This document shows, piece after piece, positions 1 through 8,751 of a DNA stretch of 8,999 nucleotides. The stretch is taken from contig JAJZNH010000944.1 of assembly GCA_021811745.1 (NCBI GenBank), positions 1 through 8,999 on the forward strand. Reading direction: 5' to 3'. This DNA is from Acidobacteriota bacterium (GTDB lineage Bacteria > Acidobacteriota > Terriglobia > Terriglobales > Acidobacteriaceae). The notes below the pieces were generated by a model that was not told where the DNA came from, did no database searches, and saw only the letters and a list, made by a program, of their open reading frames with translations. Numbering within the stretch: position 1 is the first letter of the stretch; the number at the start of each line of letters is the position of its first letter. The position numbers and the translations under genes are program-made.

Positions 1-1455
1 GGTCGCTGCGCGGCTCAACTGCTCGAAGGTCAACAGCCGCAGCGTGTAGCGCATCAGCACGCTTAATCCCGCCGACGTGATGCCGGGATTCCGCAGTCGC
101 CGCAGCACAAGCGTGAATGCCGCCAAGCCAAGATAGGCTTCGGTCTTGCCGCCACCGGTGGGGAAGAACAGCAGATCGACTACGTCCCGGTCATCGCTTT
201 GCGGATCGGCAATTGCCTTCAGGTTCATCAGAAGAAAGGCGAGCTGGAATGGTCGCCACGCTGGCTGGATGCTCTCCATTGACTTGTCCTGCATCACGCC
301 CATGCGGCGGCGGGCAGCCAACGCCATGCACTTATTCGCCAGCTTGAATGCCTCCAGGCAGTCCGGCACACTCAGCAGCTTGATTCCTTCCTCGATTCGG
401 TTGGCTGCCACTGCCGCCCGGTTCATTAGGTCCGTGCCGGTTTCGTGCCGCCTGGCAGGTTCCGCCGGGATCTTCGCTTTCTGCGCCTCAATCCATTCGC
501 GGTAGCCACTAACCAGGGACCCAAGCTTGGCTTTTGCCTCGGCGCCGTCTGCCAGGTCGGCCAGCGCATCCATGGAAAGCTCAACTCCCTTGATCGGAGC
601 TGGCTCCACTTTTTCGACCTCAGCCTGCGGAATCCAGCAGGTGCGCACGACCCGGCAGCGGCCATCATGTTCGCGCACGGCTTCCGCTGAAACATTGTGC
701 CCCACAGCAAACTCGCCGTCATCCCGGTATTGCAGGTCGGCGATTCGCTCGTCCCAATCCTCGGTGATGGAGCCACGAAGGTCCGGGCGGCGAAGGAATT
801 CTGTGTCGGCGTGAATTTCCAGCTCAACCTGAAAGGCAAATGCCTGGTCGCGAATCTCGTCCGGCATTTCGGCGCGGCGATTCACCACAAAAATAGAAAC
901 AGTGCGGGCGCCTTTGGGCAGGTCGGTGCCATCGGCCAACATGCCTACGGGCCGGACCATATATGCGACGTACAGGTCGTCGCTTTCCTTGACGGCGATC
1001 TCCTTAGGCTTGCCGCTGGCTTTCTTGAGGTCAATTGCAACCCACTCTTTCCTGGGTTCACGCTCCCACTCTTCCTGGGACCCAGTGTGGCGCTTGTAGT
1101 CTCCCCAGCGGACGCATACCCGCAGTTCCTCCGCATCTGCAGGCACCAGGACGCTGGCTCCGATTGAAGACGGGAAATACCGCTGTCGTGCCGCTGCTTT
1201 TTCCGCACCCACGGCGTCGTCGCCTTCACCGCCGCCTTCACCGGCATCGTCCAGATCGTCGTCGGCAGTCTCGTCTGCACGCTGTTCGGCTTTGGCGCCT
1301 AGCGGAACCAGGAAGCCGGTCAGGTACCAGCGCGAGGGGGCCTGCGGAAGCACCTCCTTCGAATCGCCAAGTTGCTCGTCCGGCCCGACCAGGTCAAGCC
1401 GCAGCGCATCGACCAGCTTTCCTCTCACCTCGACAGATTTCATTTCTCCCGGCAT
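1..1455 (-). CDS. drmA: DISARM core helicase DrmA, N-terminal 485 residues (3' end outside window)
   Basis: An open frame runs without a stop from the ATG at 1455 to the window edge. A clear Walker A motif, FPTGGGKTE, lies at residues 431-439, followed by the helical stretch LGLAAFTLVLRRL and the segment LMRYTLRLLTFEQLSRA, both of which I recognise as typical of DrmA. The roughly 430 residues before Walker A are the long DrmA N-terminal domain. The DEAH box and second RecA lobe would lie beyond position 1. DrmA pairs with DrmB to form an ATP-driven complex that loads on DNA with single-stranded ends and is reported to be autoinhibited. Residues 61-80 are a strongly acidic, glycine-rich low-complexity stretch. 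The start at 1455 is preferred over the in-frame ATG at 1443 because AGGGGA sits 9 bases upstream of it, while the purine run before 1443 is too close. Confidence 0.93.
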   Translation of the reverse strand, partial: MPGEMKSVEVRGKLVDALRLDLVGPDEQLGDSKEVLPQAPSRWYLTGFLVPLGAKAEQRADETADDDLDDAGEGGGEGDDAVGAEKAAARQRYFPSSIGASVLVPADAEELRVCVRWGDYKRHTGSQEEWEREPRKEWVAIDLKKASGKPKEIAVKESDDLYVAYMVRPVGMLADGTDLPKGARTVSIFVVNRRAEMPDEIRDQAFAFQVELEIHADTEFLRRPDLRGSITEDWDERIADLQYRDDGEFAVGHNVSAEAVREHDGRCRVVRTCWIPQAEVEKVEPAPIKGVELSMDALADLADGAEAKAKLGSLVSGYREWIEAQKAKIPAEPARRHETGTDLMNRAAVAANRIEEGIKLLSVPDCLEAFKLANKCMALAARRRMGVMQDKSMESIQPAWRPFQLAFLLMNLKAIADPQSDDRDVVDLLFFPTGGGKTEAYLGLAAFTLVLRRLRNPGITSAGLSVLMRYTLRLLTFEQLSRAAT

Positions 1456-1464
1456 GGCCCAGTG

Positions 1465-1470
1465 TCCCCT
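1465..1470 (-). promoter_or_regulatory. Ribosome-binding site of drmA, overlapping the drmMI stop
   Basis: AGGGGA on the minus strand ends 9 bases before the ATG at 1455 and shares two bases with the TAG stop of drmMI (1471-1469). A ribosome finishing drmMI covers this site, so drmA translation is probably coupled to drmMI. The site decides between the two candidate drmA starts. Confidence 0.6.
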
Positions 1471-4400
1471 ATTCTTCCGTGGCAAAGAGTGTTGGTCTGG
1501 CTTCTGATTCGGCTGCCCCACGTTTGCCACCCGACTTCTTTCGTAATTGCTTTGGAGCACGCGTGCCGTTCTCCACGGACGCCATTGCTGCAGCTACTTG
1601 CCCCTCTTCCAATGCACGCTTGCGATTCAGATCGAGCAGGCGGGCGAGGACTTCATCGTGAATTTCGTCGGGCCAGCGGTAGCGAAATTTCTTGCGTTTG
1701 GGACTACCGTTTTCGTCTTCATCCTCGACATCGTCGAACTCGGGTAGGAAGTCGCAGACAGACTGAATGTCCTGCCAGCCGTATGCATCAAGAACCGCCC
1801 TGTCCATCGCGGCGTGTAAACTTCGCAGGCTTTGGATATCACCGGAGATTTCGTTGGGATCGTGGAAGCGGTTATAAGTTGTAGTGAGGCCTTCTCTGTA
1901 CTTTGCCATGAGGCCTGCACGAAATTCGTAGTAATTTTTACCAATACTGTTGAGCTGGGGATGACGCACCCAATTCTCTGGAAAGGGAAAAGTCTCAAAG
2001 CAATCCGACGGTGTGTATTGGAAATCGTCCTTGAGGGTAGAGCCAAAAAACCTAGCCCATATTTCATGGACACGGCACTGGAGCGTTGCGAAAGCTGCGT
2101 GGGTTTCGAACGTAAAGACGATCGTCTTTTCGTTGCACACTACCGCCGCTGGCAAGAAAGCCAGCGCAAATGCGTTGCTGATCCGAGCTATTGTGAGCAC
2201 CTGCGTGAGCCCGATCTTCGCCTTGTTGAGTGCCGGAGTGGCAGTACCAAACTGCCACCAATATTCCTTACGGCGTTCGGCTACTGAATAACCGCCTATC
2301 TTCCCTCTATCCGGTTTGACCCTATTCCTCACAATGTCAAGAAGTTCAGGCCATCTTGAAGCCTCTTCAAGGGACATATCTTCGAAATCAATTACATATC
2401 GATGATGAAGAAGCTCTGGGTTCGAATTGATTTCCTTCCCCCCTATGTAAGGGAAAATTCTCTCCGCATTTTTAGAATCTCGCCGAAGAAGGTCATGCAT
2501 TGCAGTGATGGACGAAGCCGTACCAGTGGTGTCACTATCATCGAACGTGAAACCCATTCCGAGCACGCAGGCACCTTGGAAAGATGCGTCAGCATTTGCA
2601 GCAAGAGGTACCGGATCGAACTCTATCTTGCTCGGAAATAGGAATGAATTGAGAGCGGGGACTGGCCGTCCGTTCAAATTAATTTCGCCAATATGGCGAT
2701 CCTTGATGACAGAAACCACACTCACGATCACCGCCGCGTCGCCTGGCCATCGCAGCCTACGAGTGGCAGCATAGATTTGACCGCCGCTCTTACATATCTG
2801 CTTAAGGCCAGCTTCGCGAGTATCGCCCTGAGCAATAGAATTGGTGGCAATCAACCCAAAGCAACCTCCTAGCCGCAAAAGGCTAAACGCTCGTCTGAAA
2901 AAGTGCGCTACCAAATCTACTGCTTTCCCTTCAGAATTCGGGTGCAGATGCCTAATCCATGCCGTGTAGCCACCGCCGAGCGTCGGCCAGATTCGTGCCC
3001 CACCGAGAAACGGCGGGTTCCCGACGATCACATCGAAGCCTCCGGTCCGTGCCCCCTGCATATCGAGCCGGAACACTTCAGGAAACTCCAACTCCCAGTG
3101 GAATGGTCGAACACCGTTTGATTCACGATGAAGATTCCTTCGAGCTTCGTCAATTTTTGAGAAGCTCTTCTGATCCGTTACATCTCGGATGCTTAACTCC
3201 GTCAGGTGCCGCAAAGCAAGCCGCTCGTTCTCCCGTGCCTTTGTCTTGTCTGCGGAAAAGAACGCCGCGATCACCGTGTCGCCGACTTGCCGGAGGAGTT
3301 GAAGTGTTTCTTCCGCACCTTCCAATTCCTGCTTGAGCTGCGCGTAGGGCACATCGTCCCGTGCCGCCAGAATCCGCTGCCGATATCGGCTAACGCGTTC
3401 CACTCGCTGCCGAATCTCCGCCTCAAGGAAGCTCTGCTGCTCGTCATCTTCATTCCAATTAAATGCGGCGATCTGTTTCTGGGTAAGCCCCACGAGCGAA
3501 TCGCCAGTTCGCAGCGAGTGATCGAGGAAGGTAAATGCGTGATCTTTGGCCAGCGTTGCCAGCCACAGCGACAGCTTGGCCAAATCCGTCGCCATGGGAT
3601 TCTTGTCCACCCCATAGAGGCAGCGCTGTGCGATTTGCCGCTGAGCGTGCAGGAACTCATCCTCATCTGGCGGCAGAATGGGAGCCTCATTGTGCGCGTG
3701 CCAAGCCTTCGAAAGAACCTCGCCAAGCTGTCGGCACGCCTCCACCAGGAACGCGCCCGAGCCCACGGCTGGATCACACACCTTCAGGTTGAGAATCTGC
3801 GCCGGTGTGGGATTGTCGCCAAGCTGCTTCAGGACCGGCGCAAGAGCCGCTTCCACGATCGGCCCGGTCAGGCTGCTGGGCGTGTAGTGCGACCCGCTGC
3901 GCCGCCGCTCGTTGGAAGGCTGGAAGATCATGGCATCTTTGGCCACGATATCGGGCGTAACCGATTTGGCGATCCTCCTGTCGAGCGCCAGCATCAGGCT
4001 GTTGATGTCTGTCTCCGCCTTGAGCGCGTCTGCCGCCGCACCGGTCAGTTTCTGGTCGGTATGATCGAGGAACCACTTCAGGCGCTTATCGGGCGCCGTC
4101 GCAAGCAGCTCTTCCAGGTTAATTGTGGTCGGGGCGCCGTGCCTCTTTGCAGGCTTGATGGCAATGGAACGTCCAGAGGCAACGTGCAGCTCGAAGCCCA
4201 TGATCGCCTCGTAGACGCTGCCGATCTGTTCTACCGCCAGCGTTCGATAGCTGATGCGCTCGCCGTCGAGCAGCATGAGCTTGGAGAGGACACGGAAGAG
4301 AACGCCATCGGAAACCCGGGGAATCTTGATGGCGTCGGCCCGATTCTGCCGCCCCTCCAGAAACGGGTAGCGATCCGGATCGAAGAGGTAGCCTTCGCGG

Positions 4401-5494
4401 GCGGGAATGCGCAGATTGCCGTGACTGCCGCCGCGATAGATCAGCCGGAACAGGGTGAGAAGCTGTGCCCACGCCCCGAAGCGCTGATCCATGGTGTCGG
4501 GATACCGGCCATTATCGACCTGGAGGCGCTCATAGAGCCCGGTAACGGAATAGTAGTTCGTGTATACCGGGTCAGTAGAGAGCAGGTCACGATCTTCGGC
4601 ATAAAGGATGAAGACGAGCCGCAGGAGTGTGGTGAGCAAACCACGATAGACGATGTCCGGGTCTTGCCGGAGAACGTCGCGGAGAAGTGCATCCTGGCTC
4701 TGATCGTTTGCCGCCTGGAAACCGCGCAGCAATTCGTAGAGCGCCTCCAGCACCTGGTCAGCGAGCTGCGTGGAGACGACATTCTGGTATTTGCGGCTGC
4801 TCTCAAGTATCGCGGGGAGCCGCTCGCGTTCGGCCACGTTGTAAAGACGATCGGCGCAAAGCAGCATTTGGAAGGCAGCGAAGATGGGGCGACCCGCCAC
4901 CTTGACCATTTCCGCCAGCTTGAACGTGATGTGGCCGCTGAGTTCCTTTTCCGGCGCGTACACCAAGCGAACCTGCTCGTGATTGACGAGCAGCCCGATG
5001 GGCACCTGCACCTTCCGCAAGAGCCGTTCAAACTTGGCCTGCGGGCTTGCCTGCCAGTGTCGGGTGTCACCATCCATGACCTGGTCGAAATTGACGCCGC
5101 GCGGCAGGACCTTCACAAGCATGATCCATTCGCTGGCGCCCTCGGCGGGCTGGAATTCGCGCAATGCGTAGGTGGGCCGCAGGGTTTCCCCATATTCCGG
5201 GAGCGGAACCTCCAGGCATTCAGGAACCGCTGGCGAGGCGGGAGCACCGTAAAGATCGCCCGGCGCCCAGCCAAGGACCGCTTCGGCAAAGGCGGGGAAA
5301 TCGGGAATTTCAGGGATGGGCTCGCCGGTCGCATCCGCCGGGAGGGCATCCAGAAAACGCCGGTGTTCCGGGGCGAAGTTCTGGTTGATGCGGGCATTCG
5401 CCTCCAAAAGAGCCGGGATTGAGACAACTAGGCCGACCGGCTGGACGTATCCTAGCCATTCTTGGTGAGCGAGGATTGCGGGGTCTTTGGCCAT
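1469..5494 (-). CDS. drmMI: DISARM class 1 N6-adenine DNA methyltransferase DrmMI
   Basis: This 1341-residue protein is a gamma-class (motif I before motif IV) SAM-dependent adenine methyltransferase. Numbered from the ATG at 5494, motif X is near YTPSSLTG (537), motif I is DPAVGSGAF (574-582), a motif II-like segment is VDKNPMA (629-635), and the catalytic motif IV is NPPF (826-829). About 110 residues between them (roughly 680-790) look helical and charged. Residues 850-1210 form the probable target-recognition domain, ending near the FPFP (1169-1172) common in TaqI-like and type IIG enzymes. The C-terminus has a basic patch (KRKKFRYRW, then KKSGGKR). The family protects host DNA by methylation and is the class 1 marker. 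The in-frame GTG at 5500 is possible, but only the ATG at 5494 has a well-placed AAGG. The recognition-domain part has clearly lower GC than the rest. Confidence 0.93.
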   Translation of the reverse strand: MAKDPAILAHQEWLGYVQPVGLVVSIPALLEANARINQNFAPEHRRFLDALPADATGEPIPEIPDFPAFAEAVLGWAPGDLYGAPASPAVPECLEVPLPEYGETLRPTYALREFQPAEGASEWIMLVKVLPRGVNFDQVMDGDTRHWQASPQAKFERLLRKVQVPIGLLVNHEQVRLVYAPEKELSGHITFKLAEMVKVAGRPIFAAFQMLLCADRLYNVAERERLPAILESSRKYQNVVSTQLADQVLEALYELLRGFQAANDQSQDALLRDVLRQDPDIVYRGLLTTLLRLVFILYAEDRDLLSTDPVYTNYYSVTGLYERLQVDNGRYPDTMDQRFGAWAQLLTLFRLIYRGGSHGNLRIPAREGYLFDPDRYPFLEGRQNRADAIKIPRVSDGVLFRVLSKLMLLDGERISYRTLAVEQIGSVYEAIMGFELHVASGRSIAIKPAKRHGAPTTINLEELLATAPDKRLKWFLDHTDQKLTGAAADALKAETDINSLMLALDRRIAKSVTPDIVAKDAMIFQPSNERRRSGSHYTPSSLTGPIVEAALAPVLKQLGDNPTPAQILNLKVCDPAVGSGAFLVEACRQLGEVLSKAWHAHNEAPILPPDEDEFLHAQRQIAQRCLYGVDKNPMATDLAKLSLWLATLAKDHAFTFLDHSLRTGDSLVGLTQKQIAAFNWNEDDEQQSFLEAEIRQRVERVSRYRQRILAARDDVPYAQLKQELEGAEETLQLLRQVGDTVIAAFFSADKTKARENERLALRHLTELSIRDVTDQKSFSKIDEARRNLHRESNGVRPFHWELEFPEVFRLDMQGARTGGFDVIVGNPPFLGGARIWPTLGGGYTAWIRHLHPNSEGKAVDLVAHFFRRAFSLLRLGGCFGLIATNSIAQGDTREAGLKQICKSGGQIYAATRRLRWPGDAAVIVSVVSVIKDRHIGEINLNGRPVPALNSFLFPSKIEFDPVPLAANADASFQGACVLGMGFTFDDSDTTGTASSITAMHDLLRRDSKNAERIFPYIGGKEINSNPELLHHRYVIDFEDMSLEEASRWPELLDIVRNRVKPDRGKIGGYSVAERRKEYWWQFGTATPALNKAKIGLTQVLTIARISNAFALAFLPAAVVCNEKTIVFTFETHAAFATLQCRVHEIWARFFGSTLKDDFQYTPSDCFETFPFPENWVRHPQLNSIGKNYYEFRAGLMAKYREGLTTTYNRFHDPNEISGDIQSLRSLHAAMDRAVLDAYGWQDIQSVCDFLPEFDDVEDEDENGSPKRKKFRYRWPDEIHDEVLARLLDLNRKRALEEGQVAAAMASVENGTRAPKQLRKKSGGKRGAAESEARPTLFATEE
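1860..2940 (-). other. Low-GC block inside drmMI covering the target-recognition region
   Basis: Hand counts of 60-base lines here mostly give 40-53% GC (for example 42% at 1921-1980, 45% at 2281-2340, 40% at 2341-2400, 47% at 2881-2940; one line, 2701-2760, is 62%). Sample lines outside are higher: 65% at 2941-3000 and 62% at 4321-4380. The right edge is sharp, between 2940 and 2941. The block encodes about residues 851-1211, from just after the NPPF motif to the end of the recognition domain. Confidence 0.6.
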
Positions 5495-5496
5495 GG

Positions 5497-8400
5497 TCAC
5501 CTTGACAGCGGCCAGAGGTAAACGAGGCCGACGGGTTCAATGCGCTGAGCGCGGACATCATAGAGACGCCGGATGCGCTCGGGCTCTGAGGTTAGTTCTG
5601 ATTCCAGGTCGATCAAACGGCGATCCCAATAGCGGCGATTTGCCTCAAGCTGGCGTTTCTCCTCCTCAGAAAAAGCGAGCGTCAATTGCGGCGACCGATC
5701 ATGCCTTTCGATGGTGTCGTAAATGTGCTTCTGTTGCGATTCGAGGATCTCCCGCATCGCTCTGGATTCCGCATCCGCCCGCTTTTGCAGCAGTGCGACC
5801 GCATCGCTGGCGTATTGTTTGGCTCGCGCTTCAAGGTGGGGAAGAAGTTCGTGAACGTCCCGGGATGCCGACTGCTGGAGTTGGTGCAGGATTTCCTCCG
5901 GAATTGTCCGGTGATGCTTCTCCAGCAGAGCACTGTCCAGGAGGCTCAGCGTTTTCGATTCCGCTTCCCGGCCATAGAGCGACAATTCGCCACGCCGTAA
6001 CTCAGGGCTGACCCACCGGGCCGTGATGGGTATTAACTCCTCATGGAGCCGCGCTGCGCCGGGTCCGTAAAGAGCGAGCCGCCCGAGGAGTAGGATGCGC
6101 GGAATGGCATCTGTGGTTTGGGTCAAGCACGCACGCGAGAGGTCATGATAGACGAACCCCTGCGCGGTAAAACGGGAGAGCAGGCGCTGAACCACCCGCT
6201 GCTCCAGGTGGAGTTGGACAACCTCGTCAGTGACCACACCGGGATCCTCGAAGACAACCTCACGGATCGGAGAGGTGCGACGCCAATCCCAGAATTTTTG
6301 GTCTCGCGGGCGTGGCGCACGAAGGCTGTCCATGGTCACCGCCCATGTCGGGTCGGCGCCCTGCCGCTGTTCCATCGCCGGAAAGACGAAGCGACCGTCG
6401 TTGGAATTGGGCGAGGGCTTTAGAGGCTCTGCACCCATGAGGGTGAGGGCGCAAGAGATGGCTGATCGGAAATGCTGCTCAGAAAACGCAAGTGCGTCCT
6501 TTGATTTCTCCAGCATATTGCTGAGCTGCTCAATTTGAGCCCGCAGGGCAAGCTGGCGCTGCCGTGTTTCCTCAAGCTCCTCCTCTACCACTGTGCGGCG
6601 GTCCGGTTCGAGATCGGCGGCTTCAATTTCACTGGCCAGGGTGTCAGCGGCTCCGCGCCGGATTCCTGCTTTCATGAGCAGATCGAGACGGCTATCGATC
6701 ACCTGGGCGAGGCTGCCCAATTCTTCCCTGATGGTCTTTGTCTTGCGTACCAAGGCCGCTAGCACCTTATCTTCCGGGCGTTGCTTGTAGAAGAAGTAGT
6801 GGCAGTAGACAACGGGATTCGGCTGGAGTTTCCGGTCGATGCGCCCGTTACGCTGCTCCATGCGGCTGGGGTTCCAGGGGACATCGAAGTGGAAGAGGTT
6901 CCAGCAATGGGCCTGGAGGTTCAAGCCTTCCCGGGCCGCATCCGTCGCAATCAGGATGCGCAGCGGGTTCTTGGCAGGATCGGCATTGAATGCCGTTTTG
7001 ATTGCTTCGCGATCCTCACTGGATGTCGGGCCGTGGAAGACCGCGATTCTCTGATCGGCGCGGTCTGAATCCGCAATCGCAGCGCTGAGTCGTTGCTGAA
7101 GATAGCGCTTTGTGTCGTCATACTCAGTGAAAATGATAATCCGGGTGTCATTCCACTGAGCCCCGGGAGCAGACTGGCCGGGGCACATGTTCTTCTGGAT
7201 CCACTCCACCAGCTTTTTAATTCGCGCGTCGGGGAGCGCCCGGCTGGATTCGGCAAGCTCTGTCATCTGATCGAGGAGAGCCTGTTCTTCTGCGAAGAGT
7301 GCACGGGCGTCGGCTGACTCGGTGGGACCGGCGGTGGCCGCTGTGACCGAAGCAATCTCGGCGTCTTCCTCCCCTGCAAGTTCGGTTTCCGAAAGCAATG
7401 TGCGATCGTCGTCGGAATCGGCGCCATGGCTGATTAAATCGAGGTGAAGGGATGGCCGTTCGGCGGCGGTACGTGCACCGTCCTCAGCGGCGTTCCACTG
7501 CCGGAGCACAGTCTTACGGTGGACGCGAAGCGTGCGTGCGAACGCCTCAATGGAGGAGAGGAGCCGCTGCTGAAGCCCGGTGATCAGTAGACCCGATGCG
7601 GTCTGAACACGCCGCGATTCGGAATTCAGCCGCTGCTCGCGCAGGGACCGGTATTCGTCGAGCAGCTCGGCCAGACGCAGTTCCGGCGAGGTGTTTGGTA
7701 GGCCGCCGATATCGATCTGCACCACTTCGCGCTTGGGGAACCCACCGACGATTTCGCGCAGGTCATCCTTGAGGCGCCGGACCATGACTTCGTCCCGCAT
7801 CTTCTTCGTGACCTTGACGCCGCGACAGAACCTTTGCGGATCGAGGATTTCTAGCAGCGCAGAGAAGCTGTTGGAATGTCCGTTGTGGGGAGTGGCCGAG
7901 AGAAACAAGCGGTGTTCAAAACGCGGAGCCAGCTCCCGCATTGCCCGGGTAATTTGGGAGTCAATCGCGTACCGCTGGCCACTGGCCGGTGCGGCGTGGT
8001 GAGCCTCGTCGAGAATCAGAAGACTGCCTGGTTTGAATGTGCCGAGCCACGCCGCGAGCGGCCCCGCGTATGCTTCGTCAATCAACAGCCGGTGGGAAAT
8101 TAGGAACCGGGAGTGAGTCGTCCAGGGATTCACTCCGAATCCACGCTCGCGGCGAACTTTCTGGATGTATTCCTTGTCCAGAATTTCAAATTGCAGCCCG
8201 AACCGGCTCTCCAGTTCCTCCCTCCACTGAAGCAGCATGGAAGGTGGGCAGGCAACGACGATCTCCCGGACTTTCTTCCGCATCAGCAATTCGCGGGCAA
8301 TCAAGCCTGCCTCGATCGTCTTTCCGAGCCCGACGTCATCCGCGATGAACAGGTTCACCCTGGGCAGCGTCAGTGCCTTCCTGAGTGGTTCCAGTTGGTA

Positions 8401-8751
8401 AGCGTCGAGGCGAATCCCGGCCCGGAATGGCGACTGGAGTAGTCGCGGGTCCGTCGAGGTGACGCAGTTCCAGCGAAGAGTGTTTAGGTAGGCTGCGAAG
8501 CGCTCGCCCGGATCAAAGCCTCTGCTTGCAAGTGAGTCCCACGCCTCATCAGACAGAACACGGGCATCCAGTTCCTGTTCCCAAAGCACTTCGAGCGGCT
8601 GCCCCTGCGCGTCGTCGTCCACGCAGGAGAGCTTGAGGAGCGTTGAATCCCGGGCATTGACCGGCTCGATGACATCTTCAGTGAGATAGAGGCGCTGCCT
8701 GACGCCGACAATTTGTCCCGGTTTCGGGGCCGCATGTCTGCGATCGTCCAT
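5497..8751 (-). CDS. drmD: DISARM class 1 SNF2-type helicase DrmD
   Basis: From the ATG at 8751 the protein has 1084 residues. It begins with a beta-rich domain (PKPGQIVGVRQRLYL, then CVDDDAQGQPLEVLWE), a recognisable DrmD signature. The SNF2 ATPase follows: Walker A DDVGLGKT (138-145), DEAH box (248-251), motif III LSATPHNG (284-291), motif IV region IFTEYDDT (540-547), motif V ATDAAREGLNLQ (602-613) and motif VI QRNGRIDR (633-640). All catalytic residues are present. An acidic, Ala/Glu-rich insert lies between the lobes (about 435-485), and the C-terminus is long and charged with likely coiled coils (about 715-755 and 960-1060). DrmD is specific to class 1 DISARM and probably remodels or translocates DNA; its exact step is not settled. 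An in-frame extension to a TTG at 8886 exists but lacks a ribosome-binding site; the conserved sequence starts just after the ATG at 8751. Confidence 0.93.
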   Translation of the reverse strand: MDDRRHAAPKPGQIVGVRQRLYLTEDVIEPVNARDSTLLKLSCVDDDAQGQPLEVLWEQELDARVLSDEAWDSLASRGFDPGERFAAYLNTLRWNCVTSTDPRLLQSPFRAGIRLDAYQLEPLRKALTLPRVNLFIADDVGLGKTIEAGLIARELLMRKKVREIVVACPPSMLLQWREELESRFGLQFEILDKEYIQKVRRERGFGVNPWTTHSRFLISHRLLIDEAYAGPLAAWLGTFKPGSLLILDEAHHAAPASGQRYAIDSQITRAMRELAPRFEHRLFLSATPHNGHSNSFSALLEILDPQRFCRGVKVTKKMRDEVMVRRLKDDLREIVGGFPKREVVQIDIGGLPNTSPELRLAELLDEYRSLREQRLNSESRRVQTASGLLITGLQQRLLSSIEAFARTLRVHRKTVLRQWNAAEDGARTAAERPSLHLDLISHGADSDDDRTLLSETELAGEEDAEIASVTAATAGPTESADARALFAEEQALLDQMTELAESSRALPDARIKKLVEWIQKNMCPGQSAPGAQWNDTRIIIFTEYDDTKRYLQQRLSAAIADSDRADQRIAVFHGPTSSEDREAIKTAFNADPAKNPLRILIATDAAREGLNLQAHCWNLFHFDVPWNPSRMEQRNGRIDRKLQPNPVVYCHYFFYKQRPEDKVLAALVRKTKTIREELGSLAQVIDSRLDLLMKAGIRRGAADTLASEIEAADLEPDRRTVVEEELEETRQRQLALRAQIEQLSNMLEKSKDALAFSEQHFRSAISCALTLMGAEPLKPSPNSNDGRFVFPAMEQRQGADPTWAVTMDSLRAPRPRDQKFWDWRRTSPIREVVFEDPGVVTDEVVQLHLEQRVVQRLLSRFTAQGFVYHDLSRACLTQTTDAIPRILLLGRLALYGPGAARLHEELIPITARWVSPELRRGELSLYGREAESKTLSLLDSALLEKHHRTIPEEILHQLQQSASRDVHELLPHLEARAKQYASDAVALLQKRADAESRAMREILESQQKHIYDTIERHDRSPQLTLAFSEEEKRQLEANRRYWDRRLIDLESELTSEPERIRRLYDVRAQRIEPVGLVYLWPLSR
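5500..5503 (-). promoter_or_regulatory. Ribosome-binding site of drmMI inside the last drmD codons
   Basis: AAGG on the minus strand sits 5 bases before the ATG at 5494 and is formed by the final drmD codons TCA AGG TGA. The drmD stop is at 5499-5497, only 2 bases before that ATG. The alternative GTG start at 5500 would overlap the stop as GTGA but has no purine-rich site at useful spacing. Either start implies translational coupling of drmMI to drmD. Confidence 0.6.

Larger units (their letters stand above)
1..8751 (-). other. Class 1 DISARM defence operon (partial)
   Basis: Three large genes read in the same direction with junctions of 2 and 13 bases, in the order SNF2-type helicase, adenine methyltransferase, DrmA helicase. 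That gene content and order is the class 1 DISARM signature (drmD, drmMI, then drmA, drmB, drmC); class 2 systems instead carry a cytosine methyltransferase and drmE. The operon is cut by the window edge inside drmA, so drmB and drmC are predicted but not seen. The system restricts phage and conjugative DNA that lacks the host methyl mark. All visible reading frames are intact with complete catalytic motifs, so nothing here indicates decay. Confidence 0.93.

Noticed and set aside
697..1167. Open frames on the plus strand opposite drmA
   Set aside because: They are antisense to a continuous drmA frame with a good start and Walker A motif; their sequences show no family features.
1456..1468. 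Internal terminator or promoter between drmMI and drmA
   Set aside because: The gap is 13 bases and is accounted for by the drmA ribosome-binding site and spacer.
3206..5422. A 738-codon open frame on the plus strand opposite drmMI
   Set aside because: It lies wholly antisense to the drmMI N-terminal and catalytic regions, which have conserved motifs. Its translation has no recognisable domain, and such long shadows are common opposite high-GC genes.
5487..6011. A 174-codon plus-strand open frame across the drmD/drmMI junction
   Set aside because: It overlaps the coding sequence of drmD and the drmMI start, has no recognisable domain and is rich in Arg, Pro and Ala, as expected for a shadow frame.
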